From Xanthostigma xanthostigma (Eukaryota; Arthropoda; Insecta; Raphidioptera; Raphidiidae): a DNA stretch of 64,000 bases. The stretch covers positions 4,008,001 to 4,072,000 of the forward strand of contig OY754466.1 in NCBI GenBank assembly GCA_963575645.1, given 5' to 3'. Shown in pieces: positions 1-12,984 of the stretch; within the stretch, counting starts at the first letter, position 1, and the number at the start of each line of letters is the position of its first letter. A program made the position numbers and the translations under genes. The notes below the pieces were generated by a model that saw only the letters and a program-made list of their open reading frames with translations, did no database searches and had not been told where the DNA came from.

Positions 1-189
1 TTATATACTTTAATACATTTTTCATCAAAATATTGTTTTTTACCATGCCAGATTCAATTTTTAAGCGCCGTGACAGCGTTTTTTCATAAACAAATCAGCT
101 TTTACAAGGGCCGTGTCAAAACACCACCTTAATTTTTTTCTGAAAGAAGGTTTGACATCTATTTTATGCATAAAAAAAATGTTTTTTAC

Positions 190-410
190 TATGACAGACT
201 TCATAAAAAAAAATTATAACAAATGAAGTCTGACCAATTTATTAACAAAAATTGTCAGCCAGACAAGTTGTATTAGATAGAAGAGATCTTAAACTTTATT
301 TTAAAAAAAATTCAAGGAGGTGTTATGAAATGTATTTTCATAAAAAAAATAATTTATAACAAATGAAGTCTGACAAATTTATTAACAAAAATTGTCAGCC
401 AGACAAATTT
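190..410. repeat. Direct repeat, two units of ~70 bp
   Basis: A segment beginning AACAAATGAAGTCTGAC and ending ATTGTCAGCCAGACAA occurs at about 220-268 and again at 358-406 with only a few changes. Flanking A/T runs are shared as well. From 411 to about 1015 nothing recognisable is present. Confidence 0.7.
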
Positions 411-1017
411 TTTCAAAAATGGTACATTATTTACTCCAAATTGTATAAATTTCAAGCAGGTGTTTTGGAAAGTAAAATCATGTTTTTTTTTAATTCAAAA
501 ATTCATAAAAAATAACAATTAACAAATTTTTACTAGTCTGGCGGGCGTAACATGTTTCTGGCATGTTTTTCAGCTATTTTCACTTTATAACTTTGAGGTG
601 TTCTTTGGGGTAACTTTTTCTGTCATGGGAGCTTAACTAAAAGCGACACTTTGCACTACGTTTCATTCGAGGGATTTCCCGCTACCCCACTATACATATT
701 TTTGAGAAACTACGGCGAACACGTCTATAATAAGAAAGGTGTTTCGCGGTAACTCTAAGATTGCTCAGTCGGTCGATAAATACACGCCACCTGTATGAGG
801 AGAACGTTGTATACAAGTTGTCGGTAAAACAAACAACTGCAAGTAAGACTTACGTCATATCGCTGACCCAGTAGCTCTGTAACTGTTGATCGTAAATAAT
901 AAATCCTTTAATTTATTTGTGAACGTCTCTTTACTAGTTGCACACGTTATTATAACACGCGCAAGAATTAGCTCTCAGCTCTGTGAAGGTCGACCAGATT
1001 TCAATCTAATTGAATGT

Positions 1018-1973
1018 TTAGTTAGTTACAATAATATATATGTAGTACAGTCAATCTGGCAAAAACCTCAACAAAACCAACCAAAAAGGTGAAACTTGGT
1101 GAGTCGTTAGAGAATGATGAAAAAAAGGTTACCTGGCAATGGCCACCTGGTACCTGTTCAAATACCTGTTCAAATAGTCAAAAAAAACTCAAAAATATTT
1201 TGAAATGCATTTTTCTCGAAAACTATCCATTTTACAGAAAAAATTATTGAACAAAAAATGTAGAGGGCATCGTTATCTACAATTAATGTCATTGGTGCTA
1301 TGTTGTACAACAAAAAATGTGCGCAGTAGGTGGCGCTTAAGTGCCAAAAAAAGTGTTTTTCCACTTTTTTGCCCTGAAATTTTCATTTTTCAGTTACGAT
1401 TCAAATGGAAAAATTGTTCCATTTATTTTATAAACAACTTTTATTTCAACATTTTTTTCATACAACTTACCGTTTCAGAGCTGCAGCTTGTTGAAGTGAA
1501 AATAAGTTGTATGAAAAGTAAGTTGTATGAAAAAAATGTTGAAATAAAAGTTGTTTATAAAATAAATGGAACAATTTTTTCATTTGAATCGTAACTGAAA
1601 AATGAAAATTTCAGGGCAAAAAAGTGGAAAAACACTTTTTTTGGCACTTAAGCGCCACCTACTGCGCACATTTTTTGTTGTACAACATAGCACCAATGAC
1701 ATTAATTGTAGATAACGATGCCCTCTACATTTTTTGTTCAATAAATTTTTCTGTAAAATGGATAGTTTTCGAGAAAAATGCATTTCAAAATATTTTTGAG
1801 TTTTTTTTGACTATTTGAACAGGTACCAGGTGGCCATTGCCAGGTAACCTTTTTTTCATCATTCTCTAACGACTCACCAAGTTTCACCTTTTTGGGTGTT
1901 TTTGATACGAAATGATTTTTTTTTCGCCAGATTGATTGTACTAATGCAGATATATCTCAGTTACTAACCTAAA
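1018..1973. mobile_element. Long foldback (hairpin) element
   Basis: Two near-identical arms of ~400 bp face each other about an axis near 1490 (spacer around CAGAGCTGCAGCTTG). The outer ends diverge more: TAGTACAGTCAATCTGGC at 1043 against GCCAGATTGATTGTACTA ending at 1942, with weaker symmetry to about 1018 and 1973. Mirror-image frames on the two strands are by-products of the palindrome. No transposase. Confidence 0.85.
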
Positions 1974-2296
1974 GAAGGATGTATCCTTTTCTGCCCAAAC
2001 ACTGTACGTGTTTATCTTCATATTTTTTATCTATCGATTCAAACCGATTTGAAAATTATTTTCGTGATATGTTTGGCTGACATATGGATTTTTATGCAAA
2101 TCAGATCAGTGTTTTTTTTTTTGGAGATGACATTGACATTTTTCATTTTCAAAATTATTTTTAATAGTGATTTTCGGAGAGATGTGCAGTCCTCTGAACT
2201 AATTAATTATAAAGAGAGCAAGTATCCCTTGTATAATGATGTCGAACTTGAAGTTTTGAGTGTTTATGGACGCAAGAGTCTTCCTTCTCATTATAA

Positions 2297-2895
2297 TCAT
2301 ATATATTCATACGCTAAGGTTAAGAATGTTTGCCTCCCTTTTTAGAAAAAACCTCACAATTTCTCCACATAAATTATATATCATTGTACAGATAATATGC
2401 TTGCTCGACTGACATCGACAACTAAAAAATTTATTATTGCTTTTGTTTTTGTAAATTAATCAAAATACAGCAACGCTGAACAACGTCTGCCATCTGACGG
2501 CTTTAATTTTGAAACAACTTGAACACTTCGATCTGTCATCTGACCTTCATATTGTAATACAACAGACACAATACTGCATACAGCCATCTGACGGCTTTAA
2601 TTTTGAAACAGCGAGCAACGCTGAACGACGTCACAGCAATGCTGCATGATGCCATCTGACGGCTTAGCTCAACGCTTTTGCTATACTTGCGCCTCTATAT
2701 GACAATTTTAGTAAAATATTTCTTCGATCTGTCATCTGAGCTTCATATTGTAATACAACAAAAAAAAAGAACGTTATAAGCAGTGTGCAAAATTAGAAAC
2801 GAATTGAATACCTGCAATCATATTTAAAAAATTATTTTGTAAAGTGATAATTATTATACTTATTTAGTGCGAATAATTCGCACAGGTCACACTAG
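2297..2895 (+). mobile_element. Non-autonomous Helitron, copy 1
   Basis: It starts TCATATATATTCATACGC and ends with hairpin GTGCGAATAATTCGCAC, eight bases, then CTAG, flanked by A and T as Helitrons require. It carries internal repeats of GCCATCTGACGGC. Three more copies lie at 39611, 51375 and 53945. No Rep/helicase is present. Confidence 0.88.
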
Positions 2896-3654
2896 TAATA
2901 ATGATAATAAGCCTATTAAGATCCCACTACTGGGCAAAGGCTTCCCTCTTGTAGCTAGATAATTAAAATATTCGCTTAATAAATCAAAGCATTTGCATAT
3001 GACCAGTAGTACACCTATACTGTTTGGTGGACAGTAAGTTCGAATCTGTTATAGTTTTTCCTCCCACATTTCTCCGAAAACAGTATGACATCAAACAGGT
3101 ACTAAATTTCGACACTAATTAACATAATTTGAATGTTATATTAATTTCTTTTGTCAGCGTGAACTCCAGTTTAATATTGTTACTGTTAATATTTATGCAA
3201 AAAACTACGTGCCTAAAAATACTTCTTCAATCAACACAGCCTTTATAAAAGCGCTTCCCGCTATGTTCTAGATTTACGAGCTCTAGGGCTTGCGAGTTCT
3301 TTTGGTTTTCTTAAATGAATGTTTAAAATTAAAACCAATGAACGTAGCGTATTAAAGTAGTATGTCTTTTAGTATTTAAAAAAAATATTCGAGAATTATT
3401 TTATTAATTAAATGTACATTAATAATAATTAATTATTGAAGAAACTCGGGTCGCAGTGCTAAACCCTGCCGACGATATAGTGTATTTGTACTACAGGCAG
3501 TGTGGCTTTATTACATGAACTTAGGTTTGTTTTTGGACAAAAAAAAAAAATTACCTCTTAATACAACCCTTAAACTAATATTTTTTTTCTTAATTTCAAT
3601 ATTATCAGTTCCACGTCTGCATTCTTCAGCATATAAATCCATACTCACAAACTA

Positions 3655-3960
3655 GCGTTTTCACAAAATTTGTAAGTCCGGTCCTGTTGGACCGATTTTA
3701 TTAAAATTTTAGCAGCACATTTTAATAATTATTAAAGGGTTAAATTCCTAATTTGAAACGATTCTGGGAATTTTTTCGGTATTTTTGGACTCGAAAACTT
3801 TTTTCAAGCCCTATATATATCACCCTTAAATAGCTCGATTGGGCCCATTTTAAATAGGCTTCGTGCGGTTTAAATCCAATAAGTGCTATCGTCCTAACAT
3901 AATATATATATATAAACATTTTCAAAAATTGTGCCAAAATGTTTAGAAGGCTAAGTAACG
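3655..3960. repeat. Dispersed repeat (GTAAGTCCGGTCCTG family)
   Basis: The block starting ACAAAATTTGTAAGTCCGG recurs at 52228-52385 and, reversed and short, at about 58605-58660. It is typical of a 3' fragment of an arthropod retroelement. No coding capacity. The stretch 2900-3650 before it shows nothing recognisable. Confidence 0.7.
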
Positions 3961-4221
3961 TCGAGAAATTTTGGTCCGACCCCTAGGTCTCGCCATCCGA
4001 TGGTGTGTCTTATGGCAAATACACTGATAATTTACACATTTGTGGAGTGCTACGAAAAATATACTGTGTTTTTGATTAATAATTTTCCTCGAATATTTTC
4101 TTATGCAACCTTATGAAAATTTTATATGAATTTGTGGAGAAAAAATTAGGTTGCCAGTTACAAAAAAAATGCATGCCCACTTTTGGTTGAGTCTGAAGTA
4201 CAATAAATATAGTTTAAAAAT

Positions 4222-4786
4222 AAATATAGTTTAAAAAAAAACTGAAAAACACGCTTTACCTATATCGAACTAAAAAGTAAAAAATATTTTTTTTTAAAAT
4301 AAGCTTAAAACAATAATGAATAAAAAATACAAGTATTATTGTAAAAAAACCGGGGGGGCTTTGTTTCACATTTTCGTACATCGAGCGCCCCACGCTGTTT
4401 TCACAATAATACTTGTATTTTTAATTCATTATTGTTTTAAGCTTATTTTAAAAAAATATTTTTTACTTTTTAGTTCGATATAAAGCGTGTTTTTTAGTTT
4501 TTTTAAACTAAATTTATTTTCCACGTTTTAGTTCGATTTGTTGTCAAAAAATTGCCTAAAAAAAAACAATTTTTTTTTCGGCGTGGACGGGATTAGAACT
4601 CACGACCCGTGATTCCGAGAATTGACGTCAGCGAAGACCCATGCCTTAGACCGCACGGCTAACCACTGTAGTTACAGTGCTGGCATATTATACTACAGTA
4701 ATAAACCACTTGCTGTAGTCCAAACGAAGGTTACAAACAAACATACATACAAACTTACAAGTGAAGTTAATATAAAGCGTGTAAAA
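4222..4786 (-). mobile_element. Composite tRNA-like/palindrome element, copy A
   Basis: In minus orientation it starts near ACACGCTTTATATTAAC, has an ATGT-rich spacer, a tRNA-like head (4578-4669, reverse) and a ~300-bp palindromic tail (4222-4535). Copies at 43880 and 58927 share the same order. It is the most diverged of the three. Confidence 0.8.
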
Positions 4787-5443
4787 ACATATACCTCAGC
4801 AGTTTCCGATAGTAAATCTCGAGTTGAACAAAAAACTATTTAAACTTTTTTATTGTATCTATAGTAGGATACACGAATTCTGTTACCATTTTCGCTGAAC
4901 ACACTGTAGCTCTCGTTTAATTAGCGCCTTAGACATTTTCCTAGGCTGTTTACCACATCATTACCACTCTACTCACTGGTTGAATGTTATTTTTTTTAAA
5001 ATTGTTTTACAGTTTTCATCTCTTGCTGACAAATTGCATTGCAAATGCTATGAAATAAATTAGTTATAAAAAAAACCCTTGAACCTTGCTGATTGTTTGC
5101 CAACATATAATTTATTATAAAATTAACGGCAATTAAAACGAAAGGTCGTTTTTGTCGGTTTTTTTACGACAAAAAAACTTGTCACGTAAACGTTGCGTCG
5201 TGCCTCCATGAGTAACGCGTACTTGCAATCAATGTATAGTGGACATTTAATTTATAGTAATTATTTAATAACTATTTAAATGACTTAAAAATGTCTTAAA
5301 TTTTTTTGTTGAAAAACTGGATATATGAGTATCAATAATATAAAAACAGTAAAAAGATTAAAAAACCCATCCGCTTGAAGACCGAACCAAAATAGTAGTA
5401 AATAAGATACATTTTTTTGAATTAGGTATTTTTTTTGTTTGAT

Positions 5444-5757
5444 TTTTTGTAGTGAAAACTTCTTTAGCGGCGTTGTACACTTTTTTTGTAATGGGTAAAA
5501 AATGTTAAACTCGCGTCAGGAAAAGTAAGAACTGAGACTCTCTAAGTGATAGTAATTGCCAGATACTTTTTATACAACGTTAGACATCTAGCGTTGAAAT
5601 ATCGTACATAAAAATGCAATCTATGATACAAACCATTTTATTTACAAGTGTTGCCAATAAATAAACAATGCTTCTAAATGCAAAAAATTAAGACGTTAAT
5701 ATTCAAGTTTTCACTTCTGCCGGCACTCCCGGAGTGCAACCCGTCTTTTTTTTAATT
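5444..5757 (+). mobile_element. Helentron-like non-autonomous element, copy 1
   Basis: It begins AGTGAAAACTTCTTTAGCGG and ends AGTTTTCACTTCTGCCGG plus hairpin GCACTCCCGGAGTGC, then CAACCCGTC and a T run. The AAGTGAAAACTT/AAGTTTTCACTT pair gives subterminal inverted repeats. Four more copies lie in this window. Confidence 0.75.
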
Positions 5758-6149
5758 GTTTTTTTTTGTATACTTCTGGAATTTTTTCGTCGAGAGTCAT
5801 TTCCTTTATTATATCTCACACAAATGGCTTTGATATGACTTCTATCATCCGCGAATTAACACAGTCAAATCGGTACCACAACGTTTTTCCTTCCCGTATA
5901 ATTTATATATGACCAAGTTGTCGAAATTAGACCAAAAACATTAAATTTTTAAGTTTGCCCGCATTATTGAGGTTATCTTATTAAATTTCTCGTGAATCGA
6001 TTTTACCTGTTTTAATTCGTATACACGTCGTGATGAAACAATTATTGTGCACTTCCCCTCATTAAAACGAAGGGGAACGATATATGTTTCATCACACTGT
6101 GTGCGAATTAACACACTCAAATCGGTACCATATTTTTTTTCCTTCCCTT

Positions 6150-6560
6150 ACTTTTATATACCTACATATAAAAATATCGTGTCACGAAGTTCGTTCGCGC
6201 TAATCTCCGAAACCACTGAACCGGTTTTAATGAAATTTTGTAAATGTGTCTTGCTTGGTCCAACTTACGCTATATAGGATAGTTTTTTATTAAAATTACG
6301 GTGTTTTCTCGAAAAAACTGTTTTTAGTAACATGCAACGACGTCTGATAGAATGTACTCAAAGCTATTAGTTCAGAAGCAAACAAATAAGCTGTTTTAGT
6401 ACCGAGTAGCGACATCTGATAGAATTCACTCGAAGCTATTAGTTCAGAAGCAAATCTGGTAGAATTTGGTTCAGACGCCGGGCCGCAAACGAAATACATT
6501 TTGCAGAATTATATCTATCGCACCCGAGTGAAACCGGGACCGACCGCTAGTTTATATATA
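6150..6560. repeat. LINE-type 3' fragment with internal direct repeat
   Basis: It contains the widespread arthropod phrase TTCGCGCTAATCTCCGAAAC at the left and CACCCGAGTGAAACCGGGAC at the right. A ~45-bp unit (TCTGATAGAAT..ACTC.AAGCTATTAG) occurs twice at about 6340 and 6415. No coding frame. Confidence 0.6.
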
Positions 6561-6984
6561 GATTTTGAAATTGAAAAAAATCAGTTCATATAATATATAA
6601 CAATGACATTATTATAGTGATTATGGCCGACACTCCAGTATATAATATGTGTGCGTGTTAGGATATATACTACGTACATTTAAGGTTAAATTGCAAGCCA
6701 AACAGGTACCTGTCAAATATTAAATTTAACTTTTCTGCCACAAGGTCAATGCGTGGTTTTAATAAATGATCTAAGTCTAAGACAAGAGCGTCAAGAGCGC
6801 ATAATATAGGAACTGTTCACTTATATACCTACTGTGGACGTTTGACTGCATATTATATATTATTATTTAGCTATAATAATAATATACGAGGCTACGAGCT
6901 AAAAGTACATAAGTGAGATTACACACACATTGGAACAAATCTTAGCAGAAATTTTGATGGTTGAAAATATAAAATTTACTTTTT

Positions 6985-7318
6985 TATATGCTAGCGGTTT
7001 CACCCCGGGTGCAAAACTGTTCTGGAAATATTATATTGACCTTCTCACCAACACAGCAGAACTATCAAAGTACATTGTTTTGATGTATCTCTAAAGATTT
7101 GGCCAGCGTTAGCTATATAAGCGCAGTTTTTTTTTTTTTTTTGACAAGACGCCGTCACACTTCAGCCATTTTGTACAAAATATTTACAAATTATATACAG
7201 AAACCTTCCTCGCTTATCCCTCCTTCTGTTAGTGAAAACCGTATGAAAATCCGTTCGGTAGTTTTTGAGTTTATCGCGCTCAGACAGATAGACAGACGCG
7301 GCGGAGCCGCGGAGAGGC

Positions 7319-7320
<2 letters not shown>
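6985..7320 (+). repeat. LINE 3' tail
   Basis: It begins CTAGCGGTTTCACCCCGGGT and ends with the typical GTTCGGTAGTTTTTGAG and CAGACAGATAGACAGACGCG, followed directly by an AT microsatellite that is the usual terminal repeat of such tails. Confidence 0.7.

Positions 7321-7321
<1 letters not shown>

Positions 7322-7401
<80 letters not shown>
7322..7401. repeat. (TA)n microsatellite
   Basis: About 40 TA units at the end of the LINE tail. Remnants of the same run reappear at 8566-8578 on the other side of the inserted element. Confidence 0.95.
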
Positions 7402-7404
<3 letters not shown>

Positions 7405-8565
7405 AGACCAAGTGATAAATAGGGAAATATTCGTAATACCCGGGCAGTTTGAAAAATGCCCAATATGAGAGGGCAGTGTGATAAAAACTATTCAAATAAT
7501 TAAATTGACCGGGCATTATGAATAATGCCCTTCACCTATTGGGCAGAATAATAAAAAGATATTTTTATTAAATTATTTTAATGTTGACATCAGCGTTCCA
7601 AGTTTTTTTTTGCCAAGTCGGGATTTTGGAACTCTTTGAATGAAAACAGCGGGATTCTTTCGTCGAAAGCGGGACATATTAAAAAAACGTATATAATCAG
7701 AAGTTTTCAAATACCTATTTATCTTTTTATTTGAATTAAAATTACGTTTACGTGACAATAGATAGCAAAACTAGCCATAGAAAATGTATTTTAATAAAAA
7801 AATAATATTTTAAATCAGATTTACCCTATCGTTAAATAGTTGAGTCTTATTCGTCTTCAGAATAATAAAAAAAAAATACAGAAATCAAAATCAAAAAAGT
7901 TTTATTCATTAGAAAAATATGGCGTTTCAAACAATAGTCTGTGAAGTGAGTGTTACAAATTGCAACTTACAATAAGAGAATAATTATTTATAAGAATTAC
8001 TTCTTCATGATATTTCTGTGAAGATTTAACTTCATTTAAAGTTATCCCCGAGTTATCCCCGAAAAGCGGGACTGAGCCTGTCTCGCGCGGGATATTTATT
8101 TTTGATTTAAAAATCGGGACGTCTGGCAACGCTGGTTGACATATACATTATTATTATAAAATAATTATAGTAGGAAGGTACGAATATTACTTATTCGAAA
8201 TATAAAACGAATATTAGTTTTTTTTTTAAAAATAATCAGTCTTAAATTAAAAATATGTTTTTTGGGTTCGGGGGACCTTAAAACGAAAAAATATTATAAA
8301 ATACGCTCTGTTGTGAGCAGGGGATCAGTTGCGTGCTCTGATTGGCTAGTGCGTGTCACATATTAATTTGTCCCTGCTCCCCACGTTTTGCCAAATGTAA
8401 TTATCAAATTGCCCAACAATCACATATCAATATTCATAATGACCGGGCACTGTAATAAATAATGAAGTTTTAATGATTATTTATTACATGGCCCGATTTG
8501 ACTTGTCATTATTCATATTGCCCGGGCATTATACATAATGCCCTGATTAATCACATAGTCCATAA
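7402..8565. mobile_element. Terminal-inverted-repeat element with GCCC/GGGC motifs
   Basis: The left end GACCAAGTGATAAATAGGG ... CCCGGGCA mirrors the right end (reverse GACTATGTGATTAATCAGGG ... CCCGGGCA). Multiple GGGCATTAT...ATAATGCCC palindromes lie near both ends. It is inserted in the TA microsatellite and is itself the host of a nested hAT (7591-8134). Confidence 0.72.
7591..8134. mobile_element. hAT-like non-autonomous element, TSD GTTGACAT
   Basis: The ends CAGCGTTCCAAG and GGCAACGCTG are inverted. The 8-bp GTTGACAT is exactly duplicated at 7583-7590 and 8135-8142. Internal GCGGGA/TCCCG blocks lie near both ends. No transposase frame. Confidence 0.85.
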
Positions 8566-9552
8566 CATATATATAGATATTCAGAAACACCAGGCAGGAA
8601 CTATATAATATGCAAGTATTGCTACCATCACACTCTAATATCTCTTCTCTAGATCACCATCTTTGTTGTTTCATGTTTCTAACAGCAAACCACTAGAGCG
8701 GGGAAATAATTAAATTGCACTGTCATGATGCTCAGCAATGTTTTGATAAAGAAAATAAATAGTAAACATTGAAATTTAAATGTATACGATTTGCGTTCAT
8801 CACGAAAATTGTTAAATTAAAACAATTTCTGAATAAAATTACTAAAGGAAATTTTCCTTCTTTTTACAAGGGAAAACTATTTAATAATATCTTATTAATA
8901 TTTCTGAACACTATTTTTGGGGCTACGTTTTATATTTTTGGGTAAAGCTCGGCTATTTCATACACCACTGGCACCGGTACTTCAGTCTTCAGCTGTGTTG
9001 ATGAATCAACAACTAACATTGACACAGCGGAAATAGCGTACACCCCAGGTTACCATTGTAATATTACTGAGTTATCCGAAGTGGCGCATTGTGAATCAAG
9101 CGTGTTTTGTTTTACACATTGTTCGTTAGTTTTCATGCCGCTTTTTCTAAATGAGGGACCCTATGGACATTCCTTTAGTATAGACGTACTTACTTCTGTC
9201 GGTCAATATAACTCTTGAATCTTGTTAATAAACTGTACATTAATTATTCATTTCATTCGTTTAAAAAATATGACTGTTCGAAATAATGAAACATATGAAT
9301 TAAGAAATAAAAATAAAAAAATAGTTTTAGATCCATGTCTTGCAAACGCCGCTTTATATGGAAAAAATTGATCCTGTCGACGTGTTGCACCTGACTTCCC
9401 AATATTTCTTATTTCTAAAAGAAAAACAGTTGAGAAACTTCAACGTTATGTAAGGCGACGAACCTTGTGACGATATTATTGATTGGAAAATTTTCGAAGG
9501 GAACCTTTTGCTTAAAAAAATCATGGCGCATTTAAAAAACGGAACTAAAAAA

Positions 9553-9806
9553 AATTAGTTGTCTGTAAAGTCGGTTTACGGACGATAGTTTTCCGTGATA
9601 ACGTATTCCGCTCGAATATCATATTTAATAATACATAACCTAAATTTTAGTAGCTGTCAAACTATATTTTTACCGACTCTCTATCGCTTATACTGCTCTC
9701 TCGCTTGCACGCACAGGGTCAGGCGGAACGTGACACTTTTCGGAACGTTACACTTTTTCGTGCCTGCAGCCGGTGTTTCATCAATTTATAAGACGTTATC
9801 ACGTCA
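9553..9806 (+). mobile_element. Dispersed MITE (GTCTGTAAAGTCGGTTTACG family), copy 1
   Basis: It starts TTGTCTGTAAAGTCGGTTTACG-like and ends ATTTATAAGACGTTATCACG. It shares GATAACGT in inverted orientation near both ends. Other copies lie at 35040, 38460 (reverse) and 41593. The weak reading frames in all copies are by-products. Confidence 0.68.
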
Positions 9807-10925
9807 AAAAAAAACAACTTTTTATTCCTATCAAACGCCGCTTTATATATAGGTATTAAAAATGCGAGTCACTGGCAAATGTGAAACTTAAATTTATGGG
9901 AAATTCTAGTTACTATAAATATACGGCCACTAGCAATATAGAAGTTATTAAATATATGGTGTGAACTCACCCCACGACTTATTTCGATTTTTTACGGATC
10001 GATAATTTCCGTTCGTTTGAACAGTTTATTTCTTTTTTGATAAGTATTGCAGATTAACATGCTATCAAAGTATTTCTTTGACCGTGAATGAATCCCATTA
10101 CCTTACGGATTATGAATGAATTAACAGTTAAAGAAATTTCACCGAGCAAGTTGTATTGCACAAATACTATTTTTATTATACAGAAGAATTTTATTAAAAA
10201 AATATATACTACGTAAAAAAAACTAAATGAATAGGTTTTTTATGCGGTGATTTATAGGTAAATAATTAGAGTTTAACAAACATAACACATTATCTTACAC
10301 CTGCTACCTGTACCCGTTTATTTTTATGAGTTTTTTTGTGGGTGAACAAAAAGGTGTAAACATTGGATTCCGTGTTTTGTATAAATGTTTAACTATTGTT
10401 ATATTTGAGTTTTGATAAAAACTGTCCGTTTTCAAAAGTCAGGTGTTTGTATTATGACATAATAATATGTAGATAGTACTACACAAAAGAGGTTCATATA
10501 GAACAGGTAATTTATTACTGAAATTTATTAACATAAAGAAAGGGTCATATTTTTTGGAACGAAGTTCCTTATGGGACGTTATAGATATGAATGGAGAGGG
10601 CTGGAAAAGAAACGTAAGAAAAAAGCGTAAAGAAAATCTAATCTAATTACATATTGTAGGTCTGTCCGTAGATATAGAAAGTTGAAATTTGGCACACTTA
10701 AAATAAGGGGCACGGGACAGATCCTAACGGAGTGAGATTTTTGAATTTTGATCCCAGAGGGGAGCAAATTGACTCAAGTTTTGGGTCTGACGATAACATT
10801 AAAATATTTTTTTCAATAAATCGTCTCTATAATGTTGACAATAAATGAAAATTATGATCCGAAAGTAACATTAAAATATATTTTTCTAAAAATCATCTTA
10901 TTTTGAGGTGCGTCTTATAGTCCTG

Positions 10926-11138
10926 AAAAAAAGCAAGCACTCCAGGAGTTCCGGCAGAAGTGAAAACTTGAATATTACCTCTACTCTCCATCCGTCTTAC
11001 GAATTTTCGATCAGGTCAAGTGTCTCCATCCGTCTTACGAATTTTCGATCAGGTCACGTGTCCTGACGCGAGTTTAACATTTTTTACCCATTACAAAAAA
11101 AGTGTACAGCGCCGCTAAAGAAGTTTTCACTTCAAAAA
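10926..11138 (-). mobile_element. Helentron-like element, copy 2 (reverse, internally deleted)
   Basis: Both ends of the family are present in reverse, but the middle is reduced and carries a short tandem duplication of CTCCATCCGTCTTACG. The terminal hairpin is degraded (CACTCCAGGAGTTCC). Confidence 0.72.
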
Positions 11139-11647
11139 TAAGTTGCAAAAAAACAAGTGAGACAGTGGATTTGGGATAGTTTTATATAGAGCTAAGAGGC
11201 ATACATAAATAGAGATAATTTCTTATCAGTTTTACCAACATGTTGAATGTTAAGGAAATCAGAACAAATTTCGTATATCTATAACTACATATATAAATTT
11301 TTAAAATTTAATATCTTATCTATTCTAATCTCTCTTGTCAAAATGTGAAATATATGTTTTAGTGTACGAGACTCTTCTAATAATATGAGAATATAACATC
11401 AATGTTCAGACTAATTATTTCTTATCAATAAATTTTACTACTCTGATAGTATAGCGGTAGTACATAATATTTTTTAAGAGTAAAATAACTCAATGTCATG
11501 CAGTTTACTATATTTTAAACGATATAAAATATTATTTGTTATTTAGAAACATATTTTTAATGCAGTGAACTTCTATTTAACGAATAACTCTTTAAAAACG
11601 TATAAATTGCTAACGTTTGTTTGGTTTTCATTGTTACCCATATAATA

Positions 11648-12000
11648 CACTAGCGGTCCCGCCCGGTTTCACCCGGGTGCCAAAGAACGGATGGGGAGGC
11701 GGGACATGAGTACGCACGTTCATCTTAGTTTACCGAGATGAATGTCGTGTCCAAATTTTATGATGATCGGAGTTACCGTTCAAAAGTTTTTGTCGCGGAC
11801 AAATTTTGAGTTACATTTTTCATTGATGCTCCGCTCCTATTGGTCGTAGTGTGATATTATATAGCCTATAGATTTCCTCGATAAATGGACTATCCAACAA
11901 AAAAAAAATTCAATTCGAACCAGTAGTTTCTGAGATTAGCGCGTTCAACCAAACAAACAAACTCTTCAGCTTTATATAATTAGTATATAGATTGATACAC
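11648..12000 (+). repeat. LINE-like 3' tail, tandem unit 1
   Basis: It begins ACTAGCGGTCCCGCCCGG and ends TATATAATTAGTATATAG. A nearly identical unit follows at 12012 and an inverted one lies at 12990-13330. Confidence 0.75.
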
Positions 12001-12011
12001 TCTATATAGAT

Positions 12012-12345
12012 ACTAGCGGTCCCGCCCGGTTTCACCCGGGTGCCAAAGAACGGATGGGGAGGAGGGACATGAGTACGCACGTTCATCTTAGTTTACCGAG
12101 ATGAAGGTCGTGTCAAAATTTCATGATGATCGGAGTTACCGTTCAAAAGTTTTTGTCGCGGACAAATTTTGAGTTACATTTTTCATTGATGCTCCGCTCC
12201 TATTGGTCGTAGTGTGATATTATAATATAGCCTATAGCTTTCCTGGATAAATGGGCTATTCGAACCAGTAGTTCCTGAGATTAGCGCGTTCAACCAAACA
12301 AACAAACTCTTCAGCTTTATATAATTAGTCTATAGATTGATACAC
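12012..12345 (+). repeat. LINE-like 3' tail, tandem unit 2
   Basis: Head-to-tail repeat of the preceding unit with a ~20-bp deletion near its end. Both units end TAGATTGATACACTCTATAT, showing duplication of the flank as well. After it, 12346-12985 shows nothing recognisable. Confidence 0.75.
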
Positions 12346-12984
12346 TCTATATAGCGTAACAACCACTCTCAATAGCGAAACAATACATCTTTATTTAGAC
12401 CCCAACAATGGGATTCTTAAGAATGTGTCCATTTGTTTGTTATAAAAAGCTACAATTAAAACGACAAAGTTATCAGTCGTTATGTAAATTGCTTTTACTT
12501 TAATTTAGTCAAAATTAAAGTTGTGTTAACCTCCCCACAACTCCGCCACTGCATTTTAATTGTTACATAATAATTATAGGTGTTGAGTACCTCGCTATTA
12601 CATAACCAACTTGAATATTGTTATTTATTAAAGGGAAAAAATGTACGTTATTTTCACGTTTTAAATCGAGTATGCGAATTTGTCTGACGCGATTTCAAGG
12701 TGACCAAGATTAAAACTATCATTTATATAATTAATGTAGGTAATACTATTATTTCATTAGTGTTATGATGCATATTTAAATATATTTATCTTCATTTTAA
12801 AAATATACATAAACGCTTACTGTCTTCAATTGCCTAAACAGATATTAAAAATGTCTTCCGGTTGACGTGAACTTGCAAGGTATTATTTTCGTTTATTTTG
12901 TGATAAATTTGTTTGATAGATAGATTAATAGACGCTCAACAACTGAGAACATTAATGTTTGGCATATCAGTTGGAATTGGCCGA

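Noticed and set aside
1170..1818. Mirror-image open frames on both strands
   Set aside because: They are products of the palindrome 1018-1973; each frame on one arm reappears on the other strand of the second arm.
7099..7516. Frames with long Ile-Tyr runs
   Set aside because: Translation of the (TA)n microsatellite.
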